Below are positions 28,189 to 37,008 of a stretch of DNA of 64,000 nt, one piece after another. The first letter of the stretch is position 1. The number at the start of each line of letters is the position of its first letter. Position numbers and translations under genes: made by a program. The notes beneath the pieces were generated by a model. It saw nothing but the letters and a program-made list of their open reading frames with translations, made no database searches and was not told the origin of the DNA. The stretch comes from Stappia sp. (GTDB lineage Bacteria; Pseudomonadota; Alphaproteobacteria; Rhizobiales; Stappiaceae), in assembly GCF_040110915.1 (NCBI RefSeq), contig NZ_CP157793.1, positions 942,939 through 1,006,938 of the forward strand, read 5' to 3'.

Positions 28189-29844
28189 ATGGCCCAGTCA
28201 GCGCATCTCGACACCTTCACCCGGGACAATCTCCCACCGCGGGAGCAATGGCCGGAGTTCATCAACCTCGACCGCCTCGGCTATCCCGAGCGGTTGAATT
28301 GCGCCGTCGAGCTGATCGACCGCAACGTGGCCGAAGGCCGTGGCGACAAGCGCGCGGTGGTCTCGCCCAATGAGACCTGGACCTATGCGGAGCTCGCCGA
28401 AAAGGTGAACCGCATCGCCAATGTGCTCAAGGACGACTTCGGCCTTCAGCCGGGCAACCGCGTGCTGCTGCGCTATCCCAATTCGCCGATGATGGTGGCC
28501 GTCTATTTCGCGGTGCTCAAGGCGGGCGGCGTCGTGGTGGCGACCATGCCGCTGCTGCGCGCCAAGGAGCTCGCCGTGATCGTCGACAAGGCGGAGCTGT
28601 CGCTCGCCATCTGCGATCACCGGCTGCGCGAGGAAATGCACCTCACGCGGAAGCGGACGGACCGGCTCACCACGATCCTGGAAAGCGGCGGGGAGGGCGA
28701 GGACACGCTGGAGGCGCGCATGGCGCGGGCCTCGGCGGATTTCGCGCCCTGCGACACGGCCGCCGACGACGTCTGCCTGCTCGGTTTTACCTCGGGCACG
28801 ACCGGCGAACCCAAGGCGACCATGCATTTCCACCGCGACATGCTGGCGATCTGTGACTGCTATGCGCGCGAGGTGCTGCGCCCGGTGGAAAGCGACGTGT
28901 TCATCGGCTCGCCGCCGCTCGCCTTCACCTTCGGCCTCGGCGGTCTGGTGCTGTTTCCCTTCCGCGTCGGCGCGACCGCGATCCTGCTCGAAAAGGCCGG
29001 CCCGGACGAGCTGCTCGCCGCGATCCCCGCGATGAAGCCGACCGTCGTCTTCACCGCGCCGACCGCCTATCGCGCGATCCTCGCCAAGAAGGGGGATGCG
29101 GATTTCTCGTCGCTGCGCAAATGCGTGTCGGCGGGCGAGGCGCTGCCCAAGGCGACCTGGGACGACTGGTATGCGGCGACCGGCATCAAGATCCTCGATG
29201 GCATCGGCGCGACCGAACTCCTCCACATCTTCATCGCCGCGCGCGAGGACGAGGTGCGCCCCGGCGCGACCGGCAAGCCGGTGCCGGGCTACGAGGCCAA
29301 GGTGATCGGACCCGACGGGACGGAGGTGCCCGACGGCACGCCGGGCCGGCTCGCGGTGCGCGGGCCGACCGGCTGCCGCTATCTCGCGGATGATCGCCAG
29401 AAAAACTACGTCATCGACGGCTGGAACGTCACCGGCGACACCTACATCCGCGATGCCGACGGCTACTTCTGGTATCAGGCGCGCTCCGACGACATGATCA
29501 TCTCCTCGGGCTACAACATCGCCGGTCCGGAGGTGGAAAGCACGCTTCTGGCCCATCCGGCGGTCGCCGAATGCGGCGTGGTCGGCGCGCCCGATCCCGA
29601 CCGCGGGCGCATCGTCAAGGCCTATATCGTTCTCAAGCCGGGGGTGCGCGGCGACGCGGCGCTCGTCAAGGAGCTGCAGGACTACGTGAAGGCCGAACTG
29701 GCTCCCTACAAGTATCCGCGCGCGGTGGAGTTCGTGGACACGCTGCCGCGCACCGAAACCGGCAAGCTGCAGCGCTTCGCCCTGCGCGAGATCGCCGCCG
29801 GCGCACCGGCCGCCTCCGACACCGCGCACCGCGCCGCCTCCTGA
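28189..29844 (+). CDS. 2-Aminobenzoate/benzoate-CoA ligase (AMP-forming)
   Basis: The 551-residue acyl-adenylate enzyme activates the aromatic acid with ATP and CoA, the entry step of the pathway. The phosphate loop TSGTTGEPK is at 201-209. The adenine/substrate motif DGIGATELLHIF and the hinge DDMIISSGYNI (adenylation-to-thiolation switch) are present, and the catalytic Lys526 lies in ETGKLQR. The HIF after ATELL and the overall length are as in benzoate- and 2-aminobenzoate-CoA ligases. The ATG at 28189 has an AGAGGAGAG ribosome-binding site. The ligand is assigned with help from the divergent monooxygenase/reductase; benzoate or salicylate cannot be excluded. Confidence 0.88.
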   Translation: MAQSAHLDTFTRDNLPPREQWPEFINLDRLGYPERLNCAVELIDRNVAEGRGDKRAVVSPNETWTYAELAEKVNRIANVLKDDFGLQPGNRVLLRYPNSPMMVAVYFAVLKAGGVVVATMPLLRAKELAVIVDKAELSLAICDHRLREEMHLTRKRTDRLTTILESGGEGEDTLEARMARASADFAPCDTAADDVCLLGFTSGTTGEPKATMHFHRDMLAICDCYAREVLRPVESDVFIGSPPLAFTFGLGGLVLFPFRVGATAILLEKAGPDELLAAIPAMKPTVVFTAPTAYRAILAKKGDADFSSLRKCVSAGEALPKATWDDWYAATGIKILDGIGATELLHIFIAAREDEVRPGATGKPVPGYEAKVIGPDGTEVPDGTPGRLAVRGPTGCRYLADDRQKNYVIDGWNVTGDTYIRDADGYFWYQARSDDMIISSGYNIAGPEVESTLLAHPAVAECGVVGAPDPDRGRIVKAYIVLKPGVRGDAALVKELQDYVKAELAPYKYPRAVEFVDTLPRTETGKLQRFALREIAAGAPAASDTAHRAAS

Positions 29845-29862
29845 CAACGGGATTTCAGACAC

Positions 29863-30318
29863 ATGACGACACCCGCTTCGACCGCTGCCTCCACCGCGCC
29901 CGCCAACGACACCGCGTCCGGCTCGCTTCTGACCGCGCTGCTGCCCGAGGGCTGGCCCCAGCCCAGGGGCTACGCCAACGGCATGGCCGGGTCGGGCCGC
30001 TTCGTGCTCACCGGCGGGCAGGTCGGCTGGACCCCGGACGGGCGGTTTTCGTCCGATTTCGTGGAGCAGATCCGTCAGACGCTGGAAAACGTCGTGGCGG
30101 TCGTCGGCGCGGCCGGCGGCGGACCGGAGCATATCGCGCGACTGACCTGGTATGTCACCGACATCGACGCCTATCGCGCCTGCCTGAAGGATCTCGGTCC
30201 CGCCTATCGCTCAGTCATGGGCAAGAATTTTCCGGCCATGGCGGTGGTGCAGGTGCTCGCCCTGGTCGAGCCCGAGGCGATGGTCGAGATCGAGGGCACG
30301 GCGATCCTGCCGGAGTGA
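29863..30318 (+). CDS. RidA/YjgF-family protein (enamine/imine deaminase-like) lacking the usual Arg
   Basis: The 151-residue Rid-family protein has an N-terminal extension rich in Thr/Ala/Ser. RidA enzymes hydrolyse imines and enamines to release ammonia, a step expected after oxidation of the 2-amino group in CoA-linked anthranilate breakdown. In RidA itself an Arg in the PAR[ST] motif binds the substrate carboxylate; here the motif reads FPAMAVVQV with Met. The C-terminal VEIEGTAIL strand is normal. It lies 18 bases after the ligase gene and is the last gene of the operon. Confidence 0.87.
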   Translation: MTTPASTAASTAPANDTASGSLLTALLPEGWPQPRGYANGMAGSGRFVLTGGQVGWTPDGRFSSDFVEQIRQTLENVVAVVGAAGGGPEHIARLTWYVTDIDAYRACLKDLGPAYRSVMGKNFPAMAVVQVLALVEPEAMVEIEGTAILPE

Positions 30319-30445
30319 CGCGCCACGGCGCAGGCCGCCCGGATGGACCGGCGGCACGGGCCACCGGGACGGGCTGACGCAAGCCCGACGGCGCGCTACC
30401 CTGCGCCGTCCCGTTCCGTCCGTCGTCTTGCGGAGCCTGTCCCAC

Positions 30446-31117
30446 ATGCATGTTCTCGAAGCGCTCGACAGCCGCTTTTCCTGCCGTGCCTTTCGCCCCG
30501 ATCCCGTGCCCGAGGAGACCGTGCGCGCGATCCTTGGGGCGGCTGCCCGCGCGCCGTCGGGCGGCAATCTCCAGCCCTGGCACGTGCATGCGCTGAGCGG
30601 CGCGCCGCTGGCGCGGCTGGTCGCGGCGGTCAGGGCGAAGATGGCCGATCTGCCGCGTGGGGAGCCGGGTGAATACGCCGTCTATCCGCCCGAGCTGAAG
30701 GAGCCCTATGCGGCGCGGCGTTTCAAGGCGGGCGAGGATCTCTATGCGACCATCGGCGTGACGCGCGACGACAAGGCGGCGCGCGGCCGCCAGTTTCGAA
30801 GGAACTTCGAGCTTTTCGGCGCGCCGGTCGGGCTCTTTGTCTATCTCGACCGCACCATGGGCCCGCCGCAATGGGCCGACTGCGGCATGTTCCTGCAAAG
30901 CGTGATGCTGGCGGCGCGGGCGCATGGGCTCCATACCTGCGCGCAGGAGGCCTGGGCGCAATGGCATTCGCTGGTCGGGGCGCATCTGGCACCGCCGGCC
31001 GAGCACATGCTGTTTTGTGCCATCGCGCTCGGGCACATGGACGAGACGGCCCTGATCAACACCTTGCGCACCGAACGCGCCCCGGTCGACGCGTTCACCC
31101 GTTTCGCCGGCTTCTGA
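30446..31117 (+). CDS. Nitroreductase-family FMN oxidoreductase
   Basis: The 223-residue protein has the FMN-binding start DSRFSCRAFRPDPVP, the APSGGNLQPWH motif and the C-terminal AIALG segment with FMN-contacting residues. These enzymes reduce nitro groups, quinones or flavins with NAD(P)H. The ATG at 30446 directly precedes the domain. It is 127 bases downstream of the anthraniloyl-CoA operon and convergent with trpE(G), so it may or may not belong to that operon. The substrate is unknown. Confidence 0.85.
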   Translation: MHVLEALDSRFSCRAFRPDPVPEETVRAILGAAARAPSGGNLQPWHVHALSGAPLARLVAAVRAKMADLPRGEPGEYAVYPPELKEPYAARRFKAGEDLYATIGVTRDDKAARGRQFRRNFELFGAPVGLFVYLDRTMGPPQWADCGMFLQSVMLAARAHGLHTCAQEAWAQWHSLVGAHLAPPAEHMLFCAIALGHMDETALINTLRTERAPVDAFTRFAGF

Positions 31118-31129
31118 AAGATCCCTGCC

Positions 31130-33319
31130 TCAGCCCGCCGCAGCCGCGAGCCCGACCGTGCGCCGCGCCACCAGCTTCGTCACGACGTTCCGGACGATGC
31201 GATGGCCGGCGTCCTGATCGAGCGACATGATCGATTCGGGGTGGAACTGCACCGCCGCGATGGGCTCGTTTTCGTGTTCCACGCCCATGATCACGCCGTC
31301 CTCGGTTTGCGAGGTGACGCGCAAGCCCTTCGGCAGCGTGTCGCGCACCGCATGCAGCGAGTGATAGCGCCCGACCGTGACCGGGGAGGCGAGGCCGTCG
31401 AAGACCAGAGAGCCGGGCGTGAAGGTCACCGGCGAGGGCTTGCCGTGCACCGGCACGTCGAGCTGGGCGAGCGTGCCGCCGAGTGCTTCCACCAGCGCCT
31501 GCAGGCCGAGGCAGACCCCGAAGATCGGCAGATTGCGCGCCCGCGCCCGGCCGATGGTGGCCGCGCAGTCGAAATCGCGCGGATTGCCGGGACCGGGCGA
31601 CAGCACCACCAGATCCGGATCGACGTCGTGGAAGACGGCGTCCGACACCGGCGAGCGATAGGTGGCGACCTCCGCGCCGGTCTGGCGGAAGTAGTTGGCG
31701 AGCGTGTGGACGAAGCTGTCCTCGTGGTCGACGAGGAGGATCTTCAGCCCGGCGCCCGGCAGGGCGGTGTCGGCATCGACCGTGGCGGTGCGGACCAGGC
31801 CCGCCTCGCGCACGGCGGCGCGCATGGCCTCGGCCTTCAGCTCGGTCTCGGCTTCCTCGTCCTCCGGCACGCTGTCGTAGAGCAGCGTCGCCCCGGCCCG
31901 GATCTGCGCGACGCCGTCCTTGATGCGCACGGTCCTGAGCGTCAGCCCGGTGTTCATGTCGCCGTTGAACAGGATCGCGCCGATGGCGCCGCCGTACCAG
32001 GCGCGCGGGCTCTTCTCGTGGCGCTCGATGAACTCCATCGCCCAGCGCTTCGGCGCGCCGGTCACGGTCACCGCCCAGGTGTGCGACAGGAACGCGTCGA
32101 GCGCGTCGAGGTCGTCGCGCAGCGTGCCCTCCATGTGGTCGACCGTGTGGATGAGGAGGGAATACATCTCGATCTGCCGGCGGCCGATGACCCGCACGGA
32201 GCCGGGCACGCAGATGCGGCTCTTGTCGTTGCGGTCGACGTCGGAGCACATGGTGAGCTCCGCTTCGTCCTTGGCCGAGTTCAGCAGCTTGCGGATCTGC
32301 GCCTCGTCCTCGATGGCGTTCTTGCCGCGCCGGATGGTGCCGGAGATCGGGCAGGTCTCGACCCGGCGCCCGCCGGACACCCGCACATACATTTCCGGGC
32401 TCGCGCCGACGAGATATTCCGCGTTGCCGAGATTGATGAAGAAGCCATAGGGCGAGGGGTTGATCTCCTGCAGCCGCCGCGAGACGGCCGAGGGCGCGGC
32501 CGGACAGGCCTCGTAGAAGGTCTGGCCCGGCACCGTCTCGAACAGATCGCCCCGGCGGAAATGATCCTTGGCCGCGCGCACCAGCTCCGCGTATTCGCCC
32601 GGCGCATGATCGCCGCGCCCCGGATCGCCTTGCGCGGGAACATAAGGGGTTGCGCCCCCGGCGCGGGGCAGGCCATCCGTCGATGTGTCGCCGACGGCGA
32701 ACTCATAGGCGCGCACCTGCGCCTTCTTGCCGTAGTGGTCGACCAGCAGGATCTCGTCGGGCAGATAGAGCACCACGTCGCGCTGGTCCGCTGGGCGCTC
32801 GAGCGTCAGCTCGATGGGCTCGAACTGAAAGGCGAGATCGTAGCCGAAGGCGCCATAGAGGCCGAGATGGCCGTCGTCGCAGGCAAACAGCGCGTTGACG
32901 GCGCGGATCACGGAAAAGACCGAGGGCTGGCGCGAGCGCTCCTCCTCGGCGAAGGCGCGCCCGGGCCGGGCGACCCGCATCTCCAGCCGGTCGCCGTCGC
33001 GGGCGAAATGTTCCAGCTCGGCAAGTGGCTCCAGATGCGCCGCAATCGCCGGCAGCAGCACCCGGCCGCGGTCGTTGAGCGCGGTGACGGTCACGTCGCG
33101 GTCGGTCGATTCCAGCACCAGCGGCGGATTGACCAGGGCCATGTCCCAGCGCGTGTAGCGCCCGGGATACTCGTAGGACGAGGAGAACACCGCACCGCGT
33201 TCCGCGTCCAGCCGGTCCATCCACGGCCCGGTCCCCTTGGCGTAATCCGCCTCTCGGGTGGTGACAGTGATGCCGATCCCGCCCTTTGTCGTGAAGGCTT
33301 GCGCGTTGTGCGTCTGCAT
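31130..33319 (-). CDS. trpE(G): Anthranilate synthase, fused TrpE-TrpG
   Basis: The 729-residue fusion makes anthranilate from chorismate and glutamine, the first step of tryptophan synthesis. The N-terminal chorismate-binding component (about 1-510) contains [19 protein letters not shown] and [13 protein letters not shown]. The C-terminal glutamine amidotransferase (about 530-720) has the catalytic Cys603 (GVCLGLQ) and the His693/Glu695 pair (FHPES). The one-chain arrangement is typical of rhizobia and relatives. The ATG at 33319 follows the leader region; upstream ATG/GTG codons in frame run into the attenuator. Expression is probably controlled by the Trp leader peptide in front. The enzyme's product is the substrate of the neighbouring degradation cluster. 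Confidence 0.95.
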   Translation of the reverse strand: MQTHNAQAFTTKGGIGITVTTREADYAKGTGPWMDRLDAERGAVFSSSYEYPGRYTRWDMALVNPPLVLESTDRDVTVTALNDRGRVLLPAIAAHLEPLAELEHFARDGDRLEMRVARPGRAFAEEERSRQPSVFSVIRAVNALFACDDGHLGLYGAFGYDLAFQFEPIELTLERPADQRDVVLYLPDEILLVDHYGKKAQVRAYEFAVGDTSTDGLPRAGGATPYVPAQGDPGRGDHAPGEYAELVRAAKDHFRRGDLFETVPGQTFYEACPAAPSAVSRRLQEINPSPYGFFINLGNAEYLVGASPEMYVRVSGGRRVETCPISGTIRRGKNAIEDEAQIRKLLNSAKDEAELTMCSDVDRNDKSRICVPGSVRVIGRRQIEMYSLLIHTVDHMEGTLRDDLDALDAFLSHTWAVTVTGAPKRWAMEFIERHEKSPRAWYGGAIGAILFNGDMNTGLTLRTVRIKDGVAQIRAGATLLYDSVPEDEEAETELKAEAMRAAVREAGLVRTATVDADTALPGAGLKILLVDHEDSFVHTLANYFRQTGAEVATYRSPVSDAVFHDVDPDLVVLSPGPGNPRDFDCAATIGRARARNLPIFGVCLGLQALVEALGGTLAQLDVPVHGKPSPVTFTPGSLVFDGLASPVTVGRYHSLHAVRDTLPKGLRVTSQTEDGVIMGVEHENEPIAAVQFHPESIMSLDQDAGHRIVRNVVTKLVARRTVGLAAAAG

Positions 33320-33370
33320 GTCTCGTCGTCCTCCGCCGGGCCGCCCGCGTCGTCCCGCCCCGGACATGAC

Positions 33371-33402
33371 AAAGCCGCCGGCGGGGTCCCGCGGCGGCCT
33401 TT
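33371..33402 (-). terminator. trp attenuator hairpin
   Basis: On the minus strand, after the leader peptide and before trpE(G), a strong GC-rich stem (AAAGGCCGCCG with CGGCGGCTTT, one bulged G) is followed by TTTGTC. Its place and shape are those of a trp attenuator terminator. The competing antiterminator pairing was not worked out. Confidence 0.75.
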
Positions 33403-33452
33403 CCGATTGTCGCAAGTGACGCAAGGTCACGATCGGTCGTGTGCCGCCTGTG

Positions 33453-33500
33453 TCAGGGGCGCCACCACCAGCCGTTGATCTTGATCGTCGCGATACTCAT
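33453..33500 (-). CDS. trpL: trp operon leader peptide with three consecutive Trp codons
   Basis: This is a 15-codon frame, [15 protein letters not shown], on the minus strand. It lies 133 bases before the trpE(G) start and is followed by the attenuator hairpin. The three TGG codons in a row are the tryptophan sensor: ribosomes that stall there when charged tRNA-Trp is short allow read-through into trpE(G). Alphaproteobacterial trpE(G) genes are known to be attenuated this way. The frame is too short for most gene finders. Confidence 0.88.
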   Translation of the reverse strand: MSIATIKINGWWWRP

Positions 33501-33577
33501 ACCCTGTCAGTAGCGCAAGGCGACGGGCCGCGCAACGCTGTAGATGCGCGACAGGTCATTTTTCACGGATCGCAGAT

Positions 33578-34567
33578 TTACTTGAACTCTAAAGTATTTT
33601 GCCCGTCGGGCACGAACCGGCCGAGTCTGACGCCCGTGGTGCCCGCGACCGGGCGCCGGTTCGGCATGATCAGCATCATGTCGTCTTCCGGCGTGGTCAC
33701 GGGACGTGCGCCGTCATGGGCGATCACGGTGCCTGCCTTGGGCACCACCTCGCCGCCGAGATAATCGTCGGTGAAGCGGAAGGCGTCCGTCTCGATGGTG
33801 ACGACCTCCACGATCTCGATGAAGCGCTGGGCGGCCGGGGCCGGACGGCGCGCCAGCACATCCGCGCCGACCTGCGGCGCGATCGTTCCCGTCGCCTGCA
33901 GGAAGCGCAGGGTGGTCTCCAGCGCGACGTCGGCGCTGGCGCGTTCCCAATGCTGGCCGCATTCGACGAGCAACGCGGTCTTCGCGCTGTTGGGGTCCGA
34001 AAATCCGGCATAGTCGCGCAGCCGCTTGCCGGCGGCATGTCCCGCGTCGGCGACGACGAGCTCCGGCACGCCGACGGCGCGGGCGAGCGCACGCCCCTTG
34101 GGCAGGGGGCCGGAGAGCATCAGCGCCGGACCGGGGTTCTGCATCGAATGCAGGTCGAGCAGCAGATCGACGGTGTCGACGAAGGGGCGCAGTTCGCGGG
34201 CGCGGCGGCGCTCGCGGGTGGTGTCGTCGTCGAGCGTCGCGCTCTGCCACAGCCGGTTCATGTCCTCGTCGGCGAAGCGCGTGGCGAAGGGATCGTCCGG
34301 GTCGAAGAGATCGTAGGCGTCGAGATTGACGAAAACCAGCGAGAGCTTGCCGCGCTCTGGCCGCACCTCGTTGCGAAACAGCCAGTCGAGGGCGACGGGG
34401 CCGCACAATTCGTTGCCATGCACGATGGCCGAGACCGCCACATGCGGTCCCGGCACCCCGCTGTCGAAGGTGGTGACGCCCTCTAGGCCGATGTTGCCTT
34501 TCCGATAGGGGGCGATGTCGACCTTCTCGATCTCGATAGGCGGCGTGGCGGGTGTCGCGGCATCCAT
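33578..34567 (-). CDS. Succinylglutamate desuccinylase/aspartoacylase-family zinc hydrolase
   Basis: The 329-residue M14-like zinc enzyme has the HGNELCG zinc motif, FVNLDAYDLF and the DEDMNRLW block (Arg for substrate carboxylate). The third zinc ligand is in LLLDLHSM, followed by a C-terminal beta domain. Family members remove acetyl or succinyl groups from N-acyl amino acids. It is the last gene of a three-gene leftward operon after a LysR regulator and an ArgE-like deacetylase (46-base gap). The exact N-acyl amino acid is not predictable. Confidence 0.85.
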   Translation of the reverse strand: MDAATPATPPIEIEKVDIAPYRKGNIGLEGVTTFDSGVPGPHVAVSAIVHGNELCGPVALDWLFRNEVRPERGKLSLVFVNLDAYDLFDPDDPFATRFADEDMNRLWQSATLDDDTTRERRRARELRPFVDTVDLLLDLHSMQNPGPALMLSGPLPKGRALARAVGVPELVVADAGHAAGKRLRDYAGFSDPNSAKTALLVECGQHWERASADVALETTLRFLQATGTIAPQVGADVLARRPAPAAQRFIEIVEVVTIETDAFRFTDDYLGGEVVPKAGTVIAHDGARPVTTPEDDMMLIMPNRRPVAGTTGVRLGRFVPDGQNTLEFK

Positions 34568-34613
34568 GGCGGGGCTCCGGTTGGTGGTGCGGGACGTGCG
34601 GGGAAGGCGGGGC

Positions 34614-35780
34614 TCAGCGGCAGGCGTCCTCGATCACCCGGTCGAGAAAGCGGTCGCATTTCTCGAGTTCGGCGAGCGCGATGAACTCGTCGGCCTTGTG
34701 CGCCTGTTCGATGGAGCCCGGTCCGATGACGATGGTCGGGATGGCGCCGATCTCCACGAAACGTCCGCCTTCCGTGCCATAGGCGACCTTGGCGTGGTCG
34801 TTGCGCCCGGCAAGGCGCTTGGCGAGCCGCGTCACCTCGGCGTCGATGTCGGTGTCGAGACCGGGGAAGCTGGAGATCTGCTCGAAGGCAATCCCCGTTT
34901 CCGGAGCGACAGCCCGCATCTCCGGCTCCAGTTCGTCCGCTGCAAAGCGCATCACCTCGGCGACCAGCGCATCCGCGTCCTCCTGAGGCAGGGCGCGGAA
35001 CTCGAAGGCGATCTCGCAGCGGTCGGGCACGATGTTGAGCGCGGTGCCGCCGGAGATCGTGCCGGTGTGCGCGGTGGTGACGGGCACGTCGTAGAGGTCG
35101 TCGTGCAGGCCCTTTGCGAGCGTCTGGCCCATCTCGCGGATCTTGAGCACCAGCCGCGCGGCATAGTCGACGGCGTTGACACCCCGGGGCGCGAGCGAGG
35201 AATGGCAGGTCCGCCCGGTGACGATGGCCCTGTACGACCGCTTTGCCTTGTGGCCGACGATGACCTGCATTTCGGTCGGCTCGCCGACGAAGCAGGCGAG
35301 CGGGCGCGGGTGGGTGGCGACGAGATGGCGGATCAGGCTTGGCACGCCCTTGCAGCCGACTTCCTCGTCATAGGAAAAGGCGAGGTGGATCGGCCGCTTG
35401 AGATCGGCCAAGCGCATGGCGTCGACCCGGCCCAGACAACAGGCGAGAAAGCCCTTCATGTCGCAAGCCCCGCGCCCGAACAGCCTGCCGTCGCGCTGCG
35501 TGAGCGTGAAGGGATCGCTCGTCCAGTCCTGACCGTCGACGGGCACCACGTCGGTGTGTCCCGACAGCACGTAGCCCGGCACATCCGCCGGCCCGATGGT
35601 GGCGAGCAGATTGGCCTTCTCGCCCGTTTCGTCCGGGATCCGCGTCGAGGCGATGCCGCGCCTCGCCAGAAACGCCTCGACATAGTCGATGAGCGGGAGG
35701 TTGGAACCCCGGCTGGTGGTGTCGAAGCCGACCAGATCGGCGAGGATTTCGGCGGCGGCGGGCGGGGCGGGGGTCAGCAT
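34614..35780 (-). CDS. Acetylornithine deacetylase (ArgE)-like M20 metallopeptidase
   Basis: The 388-residue di-zinc M20 enzyme has the metal-binding motifs SGHTDVVPVDG, GRGACDMKG and DEEVGCKG. The dimerisation domain follows in the middle and the last ligand His is near the C-terminus. It matches ArgE-type acetylornithine deacetylases of alphaproteobacteria. These bacteria often make ornithine by ArgJ transacetylation, so such genes commonly serve in catabolism of N-acetyl amino acids rather than arginine synthesis. It lies 23 bases after the LysR gene and is co-transcribed with the aspartoacylase-like gene. Confidence 0.87.
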   Translation of the reverse strand: MLTPAPPAAAEILADLVGFDTTSRGSNLPLIDYVEAFLARRGIASTRIPDETGEKANLLATIGPADVPGYVLSGHTDVVPVDGQDWTSDPFTLTQRDGRLFGRGACDMKGFLACCLGRVDAMRLADLKRPIHLAFSYDEEVGCKGVPSLIRHLVATHPRPLACFVGEPTEMQVIVGHKAKRSYRAIVTGRTCHSSLAPRGVNAVDYAARLVLKIREMGQTLAKGLHDDLYDVPVTTAHTGTISGGTALNIVPDRCEIAFEFRALPQEDADALVAEVMRFAADELEPEMRAVAPETGIAFEQISSFPGLDTDIDAEVTRLAKRLAGRNDHAKVAYGTEGGRFVEIGAIPTIVIGPGSIEQAHKADEFIALAELEKCDRFLDRVIEDACR

Positions 35781-35803
35781 GCGGGCGGGTCCTTTCTCCG
35801 GTC

Positions 35804-36784
35804 TCAGGCCGGATGCGAATAGGCGTCCGGCGCGACCGTGCGCCGGGCGTGTTCGATGAAGCGCTGGGCGATCGGCGTGACCGGCCCGGCGGGGGCGAAG
35901 AATTGCGTGAGATAGTCGACCCGCGGCGAAAAGCGACGGAAGACGACACCCTCCAGCCGCCGCTGCGCGACCGGAAAGGGGTTCACCAGCCCGATGCCCA
36001 CGCCTTCGCGCACCAGCTCGCAGATGGCGATGCTGGTCGCGGTTTCCGCGCGGATGTCGCGCTGGATGCCGCGTTCGGCGAAGATGCGGTCATAGACGTT
36101 GCGCTGGTGAAAGCGCCGGGTGAGCGCGATGAAGGGCTCGCCGGCGAGATCCTCCGGCACGATTTCGCTGCGCTCGGCCAGCGGATGCGCGGCCGGAATC
36201 GCGGCATGGGCGATGGCGTGGCGAAACGGGTGCATGCGCAATCCGTCGTGGCGGATCAGATGATCGCTGATGCCCAGGTCGGCGTTTTCGTCGGCAACGG
36301 CGGCCGCGACCGTGGTCGACATGCCGATCTCCAGATGCACCGACGCATCCGGATTGTCCTTCAGGAAGGCCGCGATCAGCCGGGTCAGCAGCCGGTGGCT
36401 GAGCGTCGGCGGCGCGGCGATGCGCAGCCGCTTCGGGTTGCCCTGGTCGCTCGTTTGCGTGTCCAGCCGCGCGAGCGTGGCGAAGATCGGCTCGATCTGC
36501 TCGTTGAGCGCCAGGCCCTCCGAGGTGGGCTGGATGCGATTGCCGGACCTGTGGAAAAGCGTGCGCCCGAGACGGCGCTCCAGATGGGCGATGGCGCGGC
36601 TGACCGCCGGCTGGGAGATCCCCAGCCGGTGGGCGGCGGCCGTCGTCTTTCCTTCGGTGATGACGGCGCGCAACACCTCCAGCTCGCGCAGGCTGGGGGC
36701 ATTGCGCGGTAAACCGGCGGAGCCGGCCTTTGGGGAAAGAACGGCGCTCCCCGCCGGAGGGGGAACCCTGGTCGCATCGCTCAT
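35804..36784 (-). CDS. LysR-family transcriptional regulator
   Basis: The 326-residue regulator has an N-terminal winged helix (SLRELEVLRAVITEG, then TTAAAHRLGISQPAVSRAIAHLERRLG) and a periplasmic-binding-like effector domain. The ATG at 36784 is chosen because upstream sequence in the frame is low-complexity non-coding DNA. A 30-residue N-terminal extension before the helix-turn-helix is slightly long for the family. It is divergent from the peptide-type transporter operon across 224 bases and is the first gene of an operon with two N-acyl amino acid hydrolases. It therefore probably controls both sides. Confidence 0.9.
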   Translation of the reverse strand: MSDATRVPPPAGSAVLSPKAGSAGLPRNAPSLRELEVLRAVITEGKTTAAAHRLGISQPAVSRAIAHLERRLGRTLFHRSGNRIQPTSEGLALNEQIEPIFATLARLDTQTSDQGNPKRLRIAAPPTLSHRLLTRLIAAFLKDNPDASVHLEIGMSTTVAAAVADENADLGISDHLIRHDGLRMHPFRHAIAHAAIPAAHPLAERSEIVPEDLAGEPFIALTRRFHQRNVYDRIFAERGIQRDIRAETATSIAICELVREGVGIGLVNPFPVAQRRLEGVVFRRFSPRVDYLTQFFAPAGPVTPIAQRFIEHARRTVAPDAYSHPA

Positions 36785-36844
36785 GAGGGCAGTGCTCGCA
36801 CGTCCGGGTCCTTTGCGGCTATGTACCCGTGGAATAGGTATATG

Positions 36845-36884
36845 CGCTTTTGTTATCGTTTTTCGATTGAGGATCATATAAGCG
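36845..36884. promoter_or_regulatory. Candidate LysR operator between the divergent operons
   Basis: The two arms CGCTTnnnnnATC (36845-36857) and GATnnnnnAAGCG (36872-36884) form an inverted repeat in an AT-rich patch of the 224-base divergent intergenic region. The placement suits a LysR activation site, but the family's T-N11-A core is not uniquely marked. Confidence 0.4.
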
Positions 36885-37008
36885 AATAATAGCCTTCCCA
36901 ACAAGCCGTTGGCCTCGAGCCGCAAATCGGCAGCAGCCCGGGTTCTTCCATCCGGTTCCGCCCTGGCTGCCTCAAAGATCGACAGGAATCGGGAGGGGAG
37001 AACTGCAT

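Noticed and set aside
31202..33478. A 758-codon plus-strand frame opposite trpE(G)
   Set aside because: It is an antisense shadow; the fused TrpE-TrpG protein on the other strand has all catalytic motifs.
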